NCBI GenBank assembly: GCA_021292105.1
Contig: CM037861.1
Location: 52,478,920-52,542,919 of the forward strand
From: Anadara kagoshimensis
Taxonomy: Eukaryota; Mollusca; Bivalvia; Arcoida; Arcidae
Direction of reading: 5' to 3'
DNA length: 64,000 nt
Numbering within the stretch: the stretch's first letter is position 1; every line of letters starts with the position of its first letter. Made by a program: the position numbers and the translations under genes. Positions 13,401-21,543 of the stretch are shown here, piece by piece. Below the pieces are notes generated by a model that was not told the origin of the DNA, searched no databases, and saw nothing but the letters and a program-made list of their open reading frames with translations.

Positions 13401-16400
13401 AAGAAACAATAAAAACACATACTTGATGTCAAGCTCAATTATCAGATATGTTAATTGTCGCGGGAGGCAGTACTAGACAAACTGAACAAGACAGAAATCT
13501 AGCACCAGTGTGTGCTTGGGAGTTTTCTGTTCGAGATATGAGAAAAAAAAACATGTTTTCCTTATGCATAAATGTTTTGGTCCAGAATATATATTCAGTT
13601 AAACTTTAAGCGAAAAAGTCAATGTTTGCACATAAACCTATACATATGAATGATTAGTTTGCTGATCATAATGTTGCATTAATTTCAAAGAAATCCTTAT
13701 TATGAAGTGTAAACACAACTTACTTACCAGGTAATTTTTCAGCATATACACATGTGTATGCATGTTGGTGTAAAACAAATTTCAGACAAAAGAGAGTGAT
13801 ATCGGACATATTTACTCCATAGTTCAAATCTGTCTATAAAGCTTGTTACTTGTACATATATGATATATCATATCAATGGGAACATCAATAGTTAGACATT
13901 AATTGAATGAGAAGCAGTGGCAATTGTGTTTGTTTAGGTTTTGTGTTGTTAGCAAGGTTAGCAAGTGTGGGACTGAGAGCTACATTTGTATAGTCTTTTT
14001 AAAGATCTTGTTTGGATAGTTCTGCTATAGTTTAAAGTTCTAATCATTTATATACCTCTCTGTTTTTAGTGGTGGTGCTGGATCTTACTCTTCACCTGTA
14101 TCAACAACACAACCAACGAATATGTACAACGTAATGACACCAGGTAAGTTTTAAAATATCTGAGAATTGTGTGATGTATAGTACAGAAGAACTTATGTCA
14201 TAGCCACAAAAGTATTTTCTAATGCCATTGCTGGACATTCAAGGCAAATGGTTTTGGCTAAATAAATACCAGGTGATATAAAAAGCAAACTACAATGTGC
14301 ATACACTTTTTCTAATGACAGCTCTTTTATGAATTAAAAATTCCTTAATTTCGAAAATATTTTTTTAGTTTTCCTTATTTTTGAGATGAATTATTTTAAA
14401 TGATTTATATAGAGTTACCATGATATATTTATTTGGATTATATTAGAAATTTTTTTCCCACATTTTTGTTAAGCTATGTTGTACAAACTATTGATTTTAT
14501 TCTATATAGGAGCACCAAGTCAACCTGCTGTCAGTAGTAACCAACCATCAATGCATTCGTTTATGGATCATAAACCAGCCACAGCATGGAATGATCCTCC
14601 ACAAGTTAAACAAAAGGTAAGTTAACAAGAAAAAGTTCAAAATAACATGAAATTCTTAGTGATTTTGAACCAAGTATGTAAACAAAGTAGAAATGACTAG
14701 TTCCTGTATTCCATTTGTAACTACATGTAAATGATGAGTGAAAACTATCCCTTAGAACAATTTCACTGGTGCAGCAAACTTTCTGTTATACTGTCATGTC
14801 ATAAAGAGGACAAGCTACCAAAATGAAAAATTGAAAAATAATGTTTGTTGACAGATATTTATTATAAGTTTTGTCTAAGACTGGTAAAGACTACTATTAG
14901 TGGTTTAATTCTGCGGGGATAAAATTTCGTGATTTAGACACTGGAACTTATTCAAGGGTATAAAATTTTGTGGTGCAGTGGTCAGTGTTTAGAATTTTCT
15001 GTACAGATTATTTAAGTCTAAGTTTAATTGATGCTACATGAAGATATTCACTTGGTATTTAATTTTGCGTTATTAGATCAAACAACGATTATAGCAAAAT
15101 TAAATCCCCAGTGAATAAAAGCAACTACTGTGAAATCATTAATTTTCGTTGGGTCCAATTTTCGTGGAATCGGTAAAAAATAACATTTCGTTGGGACGTA
15201 AATTCGTGGTTTTACTGTTATGTCAAAAATGTAGTTTGTCCTTTGAGCCTTGATAACGGGTAGGAAGTCATGCTTTGTTTGTTTATCGGCACCTATAGAA
15301 AAAGTTATTTGTTGAAATAAGAAAGCAATAAACCGTGACAGAGACGCGGATTAATGACTAAGTCTCGGATAGGCGCTAATTACCTGTAATCATTATATCA
15401 GTAACAATTAACTACACAAGCGATGTGACACCTGGCCTGAGTAGATCTACCTGTTACGTTGTACAAATAAGCGGTAATTAATTTAGATTTAAAAGTTTAT
15501 GCATAGAACATCAATCACAACGTGTTTTATAATCACTTTACACGAAACTGAATGTTTTTCTGTGACATCGGCAACTTTATAAAAATTCTAATTATTGACC
15601 TCTGATGACCTAATCAGCTGTTTACGAGAGTAACAATGGCGGCTCTTACCGATTCGAATGAAGTTTCGTTTTTTAGAAATCAAACAGCTGACTTAATAAT
15701 AATAATAATGGTAATAATATAATATAAAACAGGTTTATAGAGATTGTTAAAATGTTTATTTAATTAATATGTAATCGGATTGGAATTTAAATGAGACGGG
15801 TCATAATTGATGATGAAAGTTACGGTTAGAAACCTGTCTGTCCCTATCGTCCCGACCAGTTCCTAATTGAAAACAAACATTTAAAAAATTAATGAAGAAT
15901 TTATTAAACATAATATATGTACTTAAATAATTTTCATAATTAAATCAAACATCCATGCATCTTTACCTTGTGAAAAGTTTGTGTTTATGTGCGAGTTACG
16001 CTAGAGCAAAAAATATGGTACATATATGCATGTCCATTAGTTATCATATATCTTGTCTTTTTACTTGAGGTTAGTATTTCGTGGTGGTCGTAAATTCGTG
16101 GTTCAGACTGTCCACTAAAACCACGAAAATTGATCCCCAACGAAAATTAATGATTTCACAGTATACAGTATATATTTATTACACTTCCGCAAACTGAATG
16201 TTAGGTGGTTCTGTCTATCTCTTCTATCTCTGTGTTAATTTGTCCAGGCCATAACTAATTGCTGTTATAGAGAAATGTCATGAAACATCACACAAATGAT
16301 CTCCATAGGCAAAGAATGTGTCATGACCTTAAACCAAGGTCATATTTAAAAGGTCAAGGAGGATGTTTAAAAAATTGTCCAGGCCAAATAATTCATTGTT

Positions 16401-18510
16401 TAATGACCTTGAACCAAGGTAATATTTTAAACATCAAGGTAGTATTATAGGTCTCTCTTGGCCGATGATTGTTTATGATAAATTTTAGAAATTAGATCAA
16501 TTTTTGAATTGTTTTGTAGTTTGCCTCACAAGTCCCATCTCAGCAGCCAGAGGGATCCGCAGCACCTATAACGAATCCACTGTATGGTACAACACCACAG
16601 CAGTTACCATCGCAAGAACAGACACCACCAGGTGCCCCAGCTAATTATCAGAATATGTATAACCCACAAGAACATCAACGTGATGTGCAGGTAAATATAC
16701 TCCACCAATGTTGTCAGGTGAGGAGGGAAGGGTACCATACCACAACAACCTTCACAAGCTATACAAAAACAAAAAATATGATCGATTCAAAATATTAGGT
16801 GTTTGTATTTTAATGAATTTGATGAAAACTATAATTGTATATACAGTTGAAACTCTTTCAGGCTGCCTCTATATAAGGGCTACCTGTTTTTAAAGGGCCA
16901 GAATTTTTTTGCACCATTTGCTCTTTATTCATGTTTGAACCTGTATATAAGAGACACCTGTGGATAAAAGCCACTTTCACGGGTTCCCTTGTGTGGCCTT
17001 TATCGAAACATTTGACTGAAGGTTTGATATGTAGAATTAAATTGTAGATTTGTACTAATGTTAACACATTTTTTCTTGATTTTAGCCTGCTCCAGCTCCA
17101 GTCCCAGAACCTAAAAAACCAGTGGTAAAAGATCCAATACCAGCAGAAAATTTAGTATTACAGGAAATATTTGATAATCTTACCAATAAATGTTTATCAG
17201 CAGCTTCAAATGCTGTAAGTATAACCTTTTCATGATTTTTTACCAGTTGAAGGGAGTTAGCTAAAGTTATGTCCCTAACAATTATACTGGAATTCATCAT
17301 GTACAAAATGATACCAGGAAATATTTGTGCAGAAAGAACTTTTATATCATTTTTGGCATAATTTAAGATTTGCCCAAAAAATTGAGTAGATTTTTAATCA
17401 CCATTAGAATAGCAGTTTTCCTCAAACATCAATGGGCATCATTTAATACAAGAATATAGTCCATTTGATCTCCCTGGTCAATTAAGAAGTGGGATTTTAT
17501 TTTTGCAGTTAGGGTGTTTATTACTCACAGAATATTGCAAGGTGTGAAAAAATTAGTTTTAAACCCTGGTTCTAAAACATTTTATTGAATTTGCATTTAA
17601 TGTAGATAAACTTGTTACATGAGCAGTTAAGTTACTAGTTTCTAATTACTGAATCCCCAAAAATTATGTATTTATAAACCGTAGATTGATTATTCTTTTA
17701 AACATGTTATTCTTTGTTGCTACCTTTAAGTTTGAAATTAGTATGAAGAATTACAAGTTTACACACTTTGTACAATTATAGTAGTTATATATTTTGAAAA
17801 ATTGAACATTTGAACACAAGAAGTTCTGAATTCTGATGTCAAATTTATTACAATGTAACATGGAACTTTATTCTTAAGAAAAATATATTAATTTCAGCAA
17901 ATGAAGAGAAAGTTAGATGATGTATTTAAAAAATTAGAACTTTTATATGACAGACTCCGAGAGCAAAATGTAAGTATTGCACTCTCCCTCTCCTAGTCAC
18001 ACAAACACACACACAGTGCATTTTCTTTAAAACATAACTTAGAATTAATATTCTGAATATTTAATAAGAAAATAGAGGTAATTTCATTGTTTACCTTATA
18101 TCGATTCCACACTACATCAGAAGAATACTACATGTTTATCTACCCTGGCTGTCTGATACTGAAGTATTTTCTTATACGGTTTAGTTTACAGGTTTAATTT
18201 AGATAAAATATAGAATGAGCTGTAAGAGTATTTGCCCTTTAAATGAATTCAGATATATAATTTCAATGAAAAACCTATGTGTATACATTATATTTAAAAT
18301 ATTATTATTTATTTATTTCAGCTATCACCAAATGTTGTTACGGGTCTACATCAAATTGTACAAGCAATCAGACAATATGACTATAATAGTGGTTTACATA
18401 TTTATACACAGATGGTTAGTCAAGGGAACTTCTCGGAAATAAGTGGCTTTATGCCAGGACTTAAAGTTTTACTGCAATCTGCACTGCATTTACAAGTGTA
18501 TATACAATAA
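743..18510 (+). CDS. SEC31A: SEC31 (SEC31A-type), COPII outer coat protein, 5' partial
   Basis: SEC31 pairs with SEC13 to form the outer cage of COPII vesicles at ER exit sites, and its linker stimulates SAR1 GTP hydrolysis by SEC23. Twenty-two exons with GT-AG junctions and matching phases join into 1040 codons plus TAA. In order they encode: the rest of the N-terminal WD40 propeller (about residues 1-190 of the partial protein); a poly-Q segment and linker; the ancestral coatomer alpha-solenoid (about 420-640); a long Pro/Gln/Ser/Tyr-rich linker (about 650-920) holding the WNDPP motif at about 845-849; and a C-terminal helical domain (about 930-1035). The similarity to vertebrate SEC31A, recalled from memory, runs through every domain. 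About 150 N-terminal residues are missing to the left. I saw no clear ALG-2-binding PPPPGF motif in these exons. The gene converges on the TARP gene. Confidence 0.97.
1622..1764 (+). CDS. SEC31A: SEC31 exon b (WD40 propeller)
   Basis: Starts after attacag and ends CAAAA|gtaagt in phase 2. It encodes [17 protein letters not shown] and [14 protein letters not shown], the next WD blade. The codon for Lys is completed by the first base of the next exon. Confidence 0.95.
2158..2269 (+). CDS. SEC31A: SEC31 exon c (WD40 propeller)
   Basis: Acceptor gttatag, donor GGAGAG|gtatgt. It encodes [20 protein letters not shown] and a following ILCWNPNS stretch, a WD blade very close to vertebrate SEC31. Confidence 0.95.
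2909..3061 (+). CDS. SEC31A: SEC31 exon d (WD40 propeller)
   Basis: 51 codons in phase 0, acceptor atttacag, donor GACAAG|gtcagt. It encodes [20 protein letters not shown] and [11 protein letters not shown], the last full blade of the propeller. Confidence 0.95.
3468..3605 (+). CDS. SEC31A: SEC31 exon e (poly-Q and blade-insertion lead-in)
   Basis: 46 codons in phase 0. It begins [16 protein letters not shown], continues with a run of seven Gln codons (CAG/CAA mix, about 3529-3539), then [18 protein letters not shown]. The KPPKW..P.GASF block is a strong SEC31 marker just before the propeller insertion blade that binds SEC13. Confidence 0.94.
3900..4124 (+). CDS. SEC31A: SEC31 exon f (SEC13-binding insertion region)
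   Basis: 75 codons in phase 0, acceptor tgttttag, donor CTGAGG|gtaaga. It encodes [10 protein letters not shown], then [20 protein letters not shown], then NIWNFLR, matching the segment that adds the seventh blade to SEC13 in the SEC31 family. Confidence 0.95.
4495..4569 (+). CDS. SEC31A: SEC31 exon g
   Basis: 25 codons in phase 0, acceptor ttcacag, donor AGAAAG|gtatat. It encodes [19 protein letters not shown], matching the vertebrate VNFEDD...YLELLGY segment. Confidence 0.94.
4944..5036 (+). CDS. SEC31A: SEC31 exon h (variable linker)
   Basis: 31 codons in phase 0 between cttcag and GCTACA|gtaagt, beginning [15 protein letters not shown]. The sequence is poorly conserved, but phase and position fit the acidic/Ser linker before the alpha-solenoid. 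Confidence 0.88.
5666..5725 (+). CDS. SEC31A: SEC31 exon i (variable linker)
   Basis: 20 codons in phase 0 ([20 protein letters not shown]) between ttttcag and TCTAAG|gtatat. It is short and weakly conserved, so it could be skipped in some transcripts without changing frame. Confidence 0.82.
5768..7136. mobile_element. Pogo/Tigger-like non-autonomous DNA transposon
   Basis: The ends are perfect inverted repeats of about 27 bp starting TACAGTCGACTCTCG, with TA at both edges as expected for Tc1/mariner-pogo target sites. The interior (about 1.3 kb) holds no transposase: the best frame (6116-6418, 100 codons) runs through degenerate tandem units starting ttcaccgtaacttacaag (about 6065, 6145, 6250). 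Near the right end a roughly 57-bp unit (aatatttcgtaattt) repeats three to four times (6830-6990). It lies in the SEC31 intron between exons i and j. Confidence 0.85.
7548..7668 (+). CDS. SEC31A: SEC31 exon j (variable linker)
   Basis: Acceptor ttttcag, donor GATG|gtagga, ends in phase 1. It encodes [15 protein letters not shown] and a Gln/Glu-rich tail. It lies directly after the intron that carries the pogo-like element. Confidence 0.9.
8043..8221 (+). CDS. SEC31A: SEC31 exon k (alpha-solenoid start)
   Basis: Acceptor ttttacag, donor GGAAGG|gtaagt. It encodes [20 protein letters not shown], then [16 protein letters not shown], then RTQKKYF, the first helices of the ACE1 domain and among the most conserved parts of the family. 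Confidence 0.96.
8673..8799 (+). CDS. SEC31A: SEC31 exon l (alpha-solenoid)
   Basis: Acceptor tatttcag, donor TGTG|gtaagt, ends in phase 1. It encodes [20 protein letters not shown] and [12 protein letters not shown], matching the vertebrate W..IVESCDL..W.EALA.VLTYA helices. Confidence 0.96.
9437..9585 (+). CDS. SEC31A: SEC31 exon m (alpha-solenoid)
   Basis: Acceptor attacag, donor TTACAG|gtaaat. It encodes [20 protein letters not shown], then [16 protein letters not shown] and PLSLQ, corresponding to the LCYICAGN..KLV..W helices of vertebrate SEC31A. Confidence 0.96.
9946..10116 (+). CDS. SEC31A: SEC31 exon n (alpha-solenoid end)
   Basis: 57 codons in phase 0, acceptor tttgtag, donor AATGAG|gtaagt. 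It encodes [18 protein letters not shown] and [18 protein letters not shown], the end of the structured core. Confidence 0.96.
10254..11575. repeat. GAGCTCACC-type mollusc dispersed repeat with internal tandem units
   Basis: The left edge reads TTAGCTCACCTGAGCC and the right edge GCTCAGGTGAGCGATGTGGC then CCCTGGGCCTCTTG, so the ends are inverted copies. Inside, a unit containing tagattcaagtttgttcaaa recurs at 10576, 10742, 10908 and 11073 (period about 166 bp), with a diverged copy near 10420. I recall similar sequences as abundant repeats in bivalve genomes; the class of element is not clear. Confidence 0.75.
11735..11945 (+). mobile_element. tRNA-derived SINE
   Basis: A tRNA-Ser-like head carries a Pol III A box (tggctgagtgg, 11746-11756) and a B box (ggattcaaattcc, 11799-11811), about 42 bp apart. 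The tail contains cataaaactgcttgcc, similar to the conserved core of known molluscan SINEs as I recall them. It lies in a SEC31 intron in the same orientation as the gene. Confidence 0.75.
12049..12412 (+). CDS. SEC31A: SEC31 exon o (start of Pro-rich linker)
   Basis: The largest exon, 364 nt, ending AAAG|gtaaag in phase 1. It starts [14 protein letters not shown], then [12 protein letters not shown] (vertebrate PYEKQQLPKG), then becomes Gln/Pro/Ser/Tyr-rich and unstructured. This linker normally reaches to SEC23. Confidence 0.94.
12752..12884 (+). CDS. SEC31A: SEC31 exon p (Pro/Tyr-rich linker)
   Basis: Acceptor aacttcag, donor TTCAG|gtaatg, phase 1 in and phase 2 out. It encodes a low-complexity Ser/Tyr/Gln/Asn stretch including [10 protein letters not shown]. 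The assignment rests mainly on phase and composition. Confidence 0.88.
12955..13040. repeat. Half copy of the AGGTCA-rich MITE family
   Basis: The sequence acaaacaacattgacctgt and cttgacctttcatcagg matches the left terminal repeat of the elements at 20494, 21378 and 60934. The right half is not evident here. Confidence 0.5.
14070..14143 (+). CDS. SEC31A: SEC31 exon q (linker)
   Basis: A short exon of 74 nt, acceptor tgtttttag, donor CCAG|gtaagt, phase 2 in and phase 1 out. It encodes [20 protein letters not shown]. Its phases fit only this place in the transcript. Confidence 0.86.
14510..14616 (+). CDS. SEC31A: SEC31 exon r with SAR1-GAP-stimulating WN motif
   Basis: Acceptor tctatatag, donor CAAAAG|gtaagt. 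It encodes [15 protein letters not shown] at its end. The Trp (codon 14587-14589) and Asn (14590-14592) of WNDPP match the WN pair that SEC31 inserts into the SAR1-SEC23 active site in structural work on the family. Confidence 0.95.
15126..16163. mobile_element. 1-kb TIR element starting TACTGTGAAATCATTAATTT
   Basis: Terminal inverted repeats of about 42 bp (15126-15168 and 16121-16163) match except for a few bases, with TA at the edges. The ends are of a Tc1/mariner-like MITE type I recall from molluscs. The interior has no transposase but contains a coding-like stretch beginning ATGGCGGCTCTTACC at 15636 (28 codons, then TAA). It lies in the SEC31 intron before exon s. Confidence 0.8.
16520..16690 (+). 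CDS. SEC31A: SEC31 exon s (linker)
   Basis: 57 codons in phase 0, acceptor ttttgtag, donor GTGCAG|gtaaat. It encodes [11 protein letters not shown] and [13 protein letters not shown], matching the general ITSPIMNPLG...GAPGAP pattern of the vertebrate linker. Confidence 0.92.
16842..17018. mobile_element. Tc1-like MITE (TACAGT family), copy 1
   Basis: Left end TACAGTTGAAACTC, right end TTGACTG, about 177 bp, with internal ctatataagggc and gtggcctttat blocks shared with the copies at 29324 and 36858. It sits in the last large SEC31 linker intron. Confidence 0.65.
17086..17214 (+). CDS. SEC31A: SEC31 exon t (start of C-terminal helical domain)
   Basis: 43 codons in phase 0, acceptor gattttag, donor AATGCT|gtaagt. 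[14 protein letters not shown] lead-in is followed by [20 protein letters not shown], matching IPDEHLILKTTFEDLIQRCL of vertebrate SEC31A. Confidence 0.96.
17898..17969 (+). CDS. SEC31A: SEC31 exon u (C-terminal helical domain)
   Basis: 24 codons in phase 0 between atttcag and CAAAAT|gtaagt. It encodes [20 protein letters not shown], the helix equivalent to TKRKLDDASKRLEFLYDKLRE. Confidence 0.96.
18322..18510 (+). CDS. SEC31A: SEC31 last exon with stop
   Basis: Acceptor tttatttcag. It encodes [17 protein letters not shown], then [20 protein letters not shown], and stops at TAA 18508-18510. The closing residues (LHLQVYIQ) differ from the vertebrate end, but the reading frame is unambiguous. 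Confidence 0.96.
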   Translation, partial: LSPNVVTGLHQIVQAIRQYDYNSGLHIYTQMVSQGNFSEISGFMPGLKVLLQSALHLQVYIQ

Positions 18511-19525
18511 AAGTTTATGAAGATACAGGACTATAACTACTACAGCCAAAGATTTGGGAAGTTTGGGAGAATTTAAAACACTATCAGTTTACATGGCTTT
18601 AATATTAAAACAAAGGAGAGAGGAACAGTGAATGTGTAATTAAATGGAGAAATTAATAGTAAATTCTTAAATCGCTAATATTCAAAAAGGAGAGGACATT
18701 GAGTGTGTAATCGAATAAAGAACACAACTGCTAATTCTCTCCGAGTATTATACTTGGTAACAGTCACATGGCACATGTCACATTATATGCCATAACAGTA
18801 TTAAGCTGTTAGCCAGTTATGAAATATTGGGAAAGTGGATCTTGGTTCAAGTAATTTTATGAGAGTCTTGTGATAAAATTCAGAAAATCTGACACTGAAA
18901 ATGTGTTTATAATATTTATGATAAAAATTTTTATCCTACTGTTATTAATTATAAATTTTGTCTCTACACAATAATTTAATGCTATTATTCACTGATTTTA
19001 GTCAACATTTCATGAGATCTGTTTTCTAAAACAGGCTACAGGGGGTGTGGAGGTGTTCAGATTAGTAATCTTAACTTATTTATACAATTAAACTAAATGG
19101 CTTATATCTATCTTCAAAACCAATACAAATGGCACAGTTTAGAGAAATTAAATAAATCTAAAAATGATATCCAGTAATTATTTGTTTCACCTCACCTGAA
19201 TGTAGCCAAAGACACTTTCCTGAACTCAAAAAAGTCCAAAAGATGCATGCAATATTGGATTTGCAATCCTCGGACATCTTGACTTGGACTTGTTCAGGAG
19301 ATAAGCACAAGTTTGCTTACCTGTAGAACAGGTGTTCTTAATAATTCACACAATACTAGTCAATATACACATTTAGATTCTGTTAATGATCAATTTTGAT
19401 GGTTAATATTCATCGATATTATAAAAGAATTTTAAATTTTTAAATACAATATTTATTGTATGATGTATTATTAAGAAAAATTGTTTTTCTTTTAAAACAT
19501 GAAATAAAGATATTAAATTATGCTG
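18511..19525 (+). other. SEC31A: Probable SEC31 3' untranslated region
   Basis: About 1 kb of AT-rich sequence with no open frame lies between the stop codon and the AATAAA at 19503. A nearer AATAAA at 18714-18719 could give a shorter transcript. The end point is inferred from the signal, not from transcript data. Confidence 0.6.
19503..19508 (+). terminator. Candidate SEC31 polyadenylation signal
   Basis: A canonical AATAAA is followed within 20-45 bp by a GT-rich stretch (ttgttatgttgtttg), the expected layout of a cleavage and polyadenylation site. Confidence 0.55.
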
Positions 19526-19727
19526 ATGTATTGTTATGTTGTTTGTTTTGGGGAACATGTGGTCACTTATATCAAGATATCTACAACTTTAGCTATAGTT
19601 GCAGCATTGTATAATTATGCAAGGATCATGGCAATTAGCAAAAACAGCTGTGCATGTTCTATCAAAAGAATCCCATGATTTTCATGATGAATAATTGGCA
19701 ATAGGACATTCACTACCATTCATATGT

Positions 19728-19970
19728 AACAGGAAAGAGAAAAAATGCAGGGTCAGACCGGGGATTGAACCCGACCCTGGGAAGTGGCCGACCAAAAGGT
19801 TGGTCCCAGGGTGGAACCTTGTTTCGATTCAAGGGAGCTGAATCGAAAAAAAGGAAGGGAGGAATGTAGCGGTCTGGGTAGCTCAGTGCTAGAGCACCTG
19901 CCTATAGTGCGGGAGGTCCCGGGTTCGATCCCCAGTCCAACCCTGCATTTTTCTCTTTCCCGTTACACAT
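19728..19970. mobile_element. Fold-back element with tRNA-like arms
   Basis: The left arm tgtaacaggaaagagaaaa is the inverse of the right arm ttttctctttcccgttaca. The match continues inward through tgcagggt and the B-box-like ttcgatccccagtcc, giving arms of about 46 bp. The tRNA-like module (19871-19942) has an A box (tagctcagtgc) and B box (gggttcgatcccc). The left arm repeats the B-box part in reverse. Confidence 0.7.
19871..19942 (+). other. tRNA-like sequence inside fold-back element
   Basis: A cloverleaf can be drawn: D stem GCTC/GAGC, anticodon stem CCTGC/GCGGG with loop CTATAGT, and a T arm around GGTTCGATCCC. The acceptor stem pairs imperfectly (about 5 of 7). It is more likely a relic in a mobile element than a working tRNA gene. 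Confidence 0.45.
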
Positions 19971-19980
19971 AAGTCTTGGC

Positions 19981-20060
19981 TTTGCTTTCATATGGTTTGG
20001 AATTGCACCTTGACCTCCCATTTACAGAACGAACACATAACCAACTGAATAACTAAAAAT
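19981..20060. other. Intergenic sequence, nothing seen
   Basis: Short stretch between two repeats without open frames or motifs I recognise. Confidence 0.5.
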
Positions 20061-20064
20061 ACAA

Positions 20065-20165
20065 CAGGCCCCGTGCTCACGAACAATACTTGACTTAAGC
20101 AAAAACTTATTTTAAAAAATATATATAAAAACTAGTTTAAGTATTGTTAGTGATCCCGGGGTCTG
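20065..20165. mobile_element. Short fold-back MITE (about 100 bp)
   Basis: Left caggccccgtgctcac and gaacaatacttgacttaag pairs with right ctagtttaagtattgtt and gatcccggggtctg. The arms are about 35 bp with several mismatches around an AT-rich loop. Confidence 0.6.
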
Positions 20166-20493
20166 AGCTTATGTAAAATGTTATGATGGTTCACTAGGGC
20201 CTTTACAAAATGTACACATAGATGCATGTACTAAATAGTATACCACCTTTAATGTAATACTGTATCTTTAGAAATAGTTATACCCCGCAAAGGTTCATTG
20301 GAAAACATTAAATGTTGGGGGCGGGTTTTTCTTTGCTCAAGAGAGTTCTAGTTAAATTGATAGTTTAAGGAAAGTGTATATTCTGCGTGGGACTTTTTAA
20401 CCGCAAATAAATGATAAAATACCTTCCAAATTTAATTGATAACTTTTTCTGCTACATACACAAAGATAAGTTTTGAATTTAACCATTGGTGCC

Positions 20494-20734
20494 TATTTGT
20501 AAAGGGAAACAACATTGACCTTGCCGTGTGACCTTTGATTTAAATATTTAAGATGGACGAGTTCATTTAGTTATAGGCATCACGCATGCTTATTCTGTCT
20601 ACATAATGTGAACACTAATCATGCCTTGTAAATATATTAATATTAACTGCCAATCCTAACACTACCCAGGTATTGGGTGGAGTCCTTCTTTATGAATATT
20701 TCTTATGAAACGCCAATGTTGTTTGCCTATTTGT
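20494..20734. mobile_element. AGGTCA-rich MITE, copy with TATTTGT direct repeats
   Basis: Left terminus gggaaacaacattgacctt, right terminus caatgttgtttgcc inverted. TATTTGT flanks both sides (20494-20500 and 20728-20734) as a possible 7-bp target duplication. It lies between SEC31 and the TARP gene. Confidence 0.6.
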
Positions 20735-21019
20735 CATTGATTTCGCTCCATTAAGTTTGCAAAATTAATCAAAACATCTGTAAAACAGCACTTATCTATG
20801 TTAGTGATTCTATATAATAAATTTATACCTGTGGTATCATTGGGGATATTTTCCTGAAGATGTGTAATCAAGGAGTTTTTGTTTCCTTTCACAGCCAAAG
20901 TGCATTCTTAGCTTATGTCGGGGACTACTCAAGAGCTGTTCAAACGGTATTTTGTCTTGTCTTCTATTGTACTTATTTGTCTTTTAAACATTTCACTTAA
21001 ACGACTTCTGAATCGGTTG

Positions 21020-21320
21020 TAATGGATTTTGGCAGATCCAAACCCTTTCAAGTTTGCAAAGCTGGTTGATTTTGACCGACCCACATTCAAAGTCACAGTG
21101 ATCGTCAATATTAAAACCGTGTGTATAGCATGTGATCAGTGGTATAGAAATATGTTCTTACACGGGTCAGTGGTCTCAATGTATGTGTATTCTGTGATTA
21201 GTTGCAGATTCAACTTGACATGGATGTTGTCAGGTCCAAGACCATTGTAGTTTGCAAAGCTGGTTAATTTTGACTTAGGTTCAAGGTCACATAGTGACCT
21301 TCAAAATTTAAACCTATAAA
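21020..21320. repeat. Degenerate repeat with two tttgcaaagctggtt copies
   Basis: The block tttgcaaagctggttgattt at about 21050 recurs at about 21250 with one or two changes, alongside gttcaaggtcacatagtgacc. No coding potential seen; probably an old mobile element fragment. Confidence 0.4.
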
Positions 21321-21377
21321 ATCTTCCAACTTGTGTGGTTTATAGGTGTTCGTCCAGTGATCAGTAGTTTCGGGTTT

Positions 21378-21543
21378 ATAGGCAAACAGCATTGAACTTT
21401 CCGTTTGACCTTCCATTGGGAATATTCATATAGGAGGATCCAACCAATATATGGGCTGCGTTAGGATTCGCAGTTAATATATAAATACATTGTCCATGAT
21501 CAAATCAAAAGGTCAAGGTGACAGGTCAATGCTGTTTGCCTAT
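21378..21543. mobile_element. AGGTCA-rich MITE, compact copy
   Basis: Left ATAGGCAAACAGCATTGAAC and right GGTCAATGCTGTTTGCCTAT are inverted repeats about 166 bp end to end. TTGACCTT and AAGGTCA half-sites lie in both arms. Confidence 0.7.

Larger units (their letters stand above)
743..18321. other. SEC31 introns: overview of content
   Basis: Twenty-one introns separate the exons, from about 0.3 to 1.9 kb. The long ones owe their size to inserted repeats listed separately (5768-7136, 10254-11575, 11735-11945, 12955-13040, 15126-16163, 16842-17018). The rest is AT-rich and I see nothing else in it beyond short TACATGTA palindromes, a small G-rich hairpin at 8275-8310 and a short degenerate AAGGTCA-containing duplication at 16310-16440. 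Confidence 0.8.

Noticed and set aside
19871..19942. A functional tRNA gene
   Set aside because: The acceptor stem is mismatched and the module is embedded in a fold-back element with a mirrored B-box arm, so a mobile-element relic is more likely.
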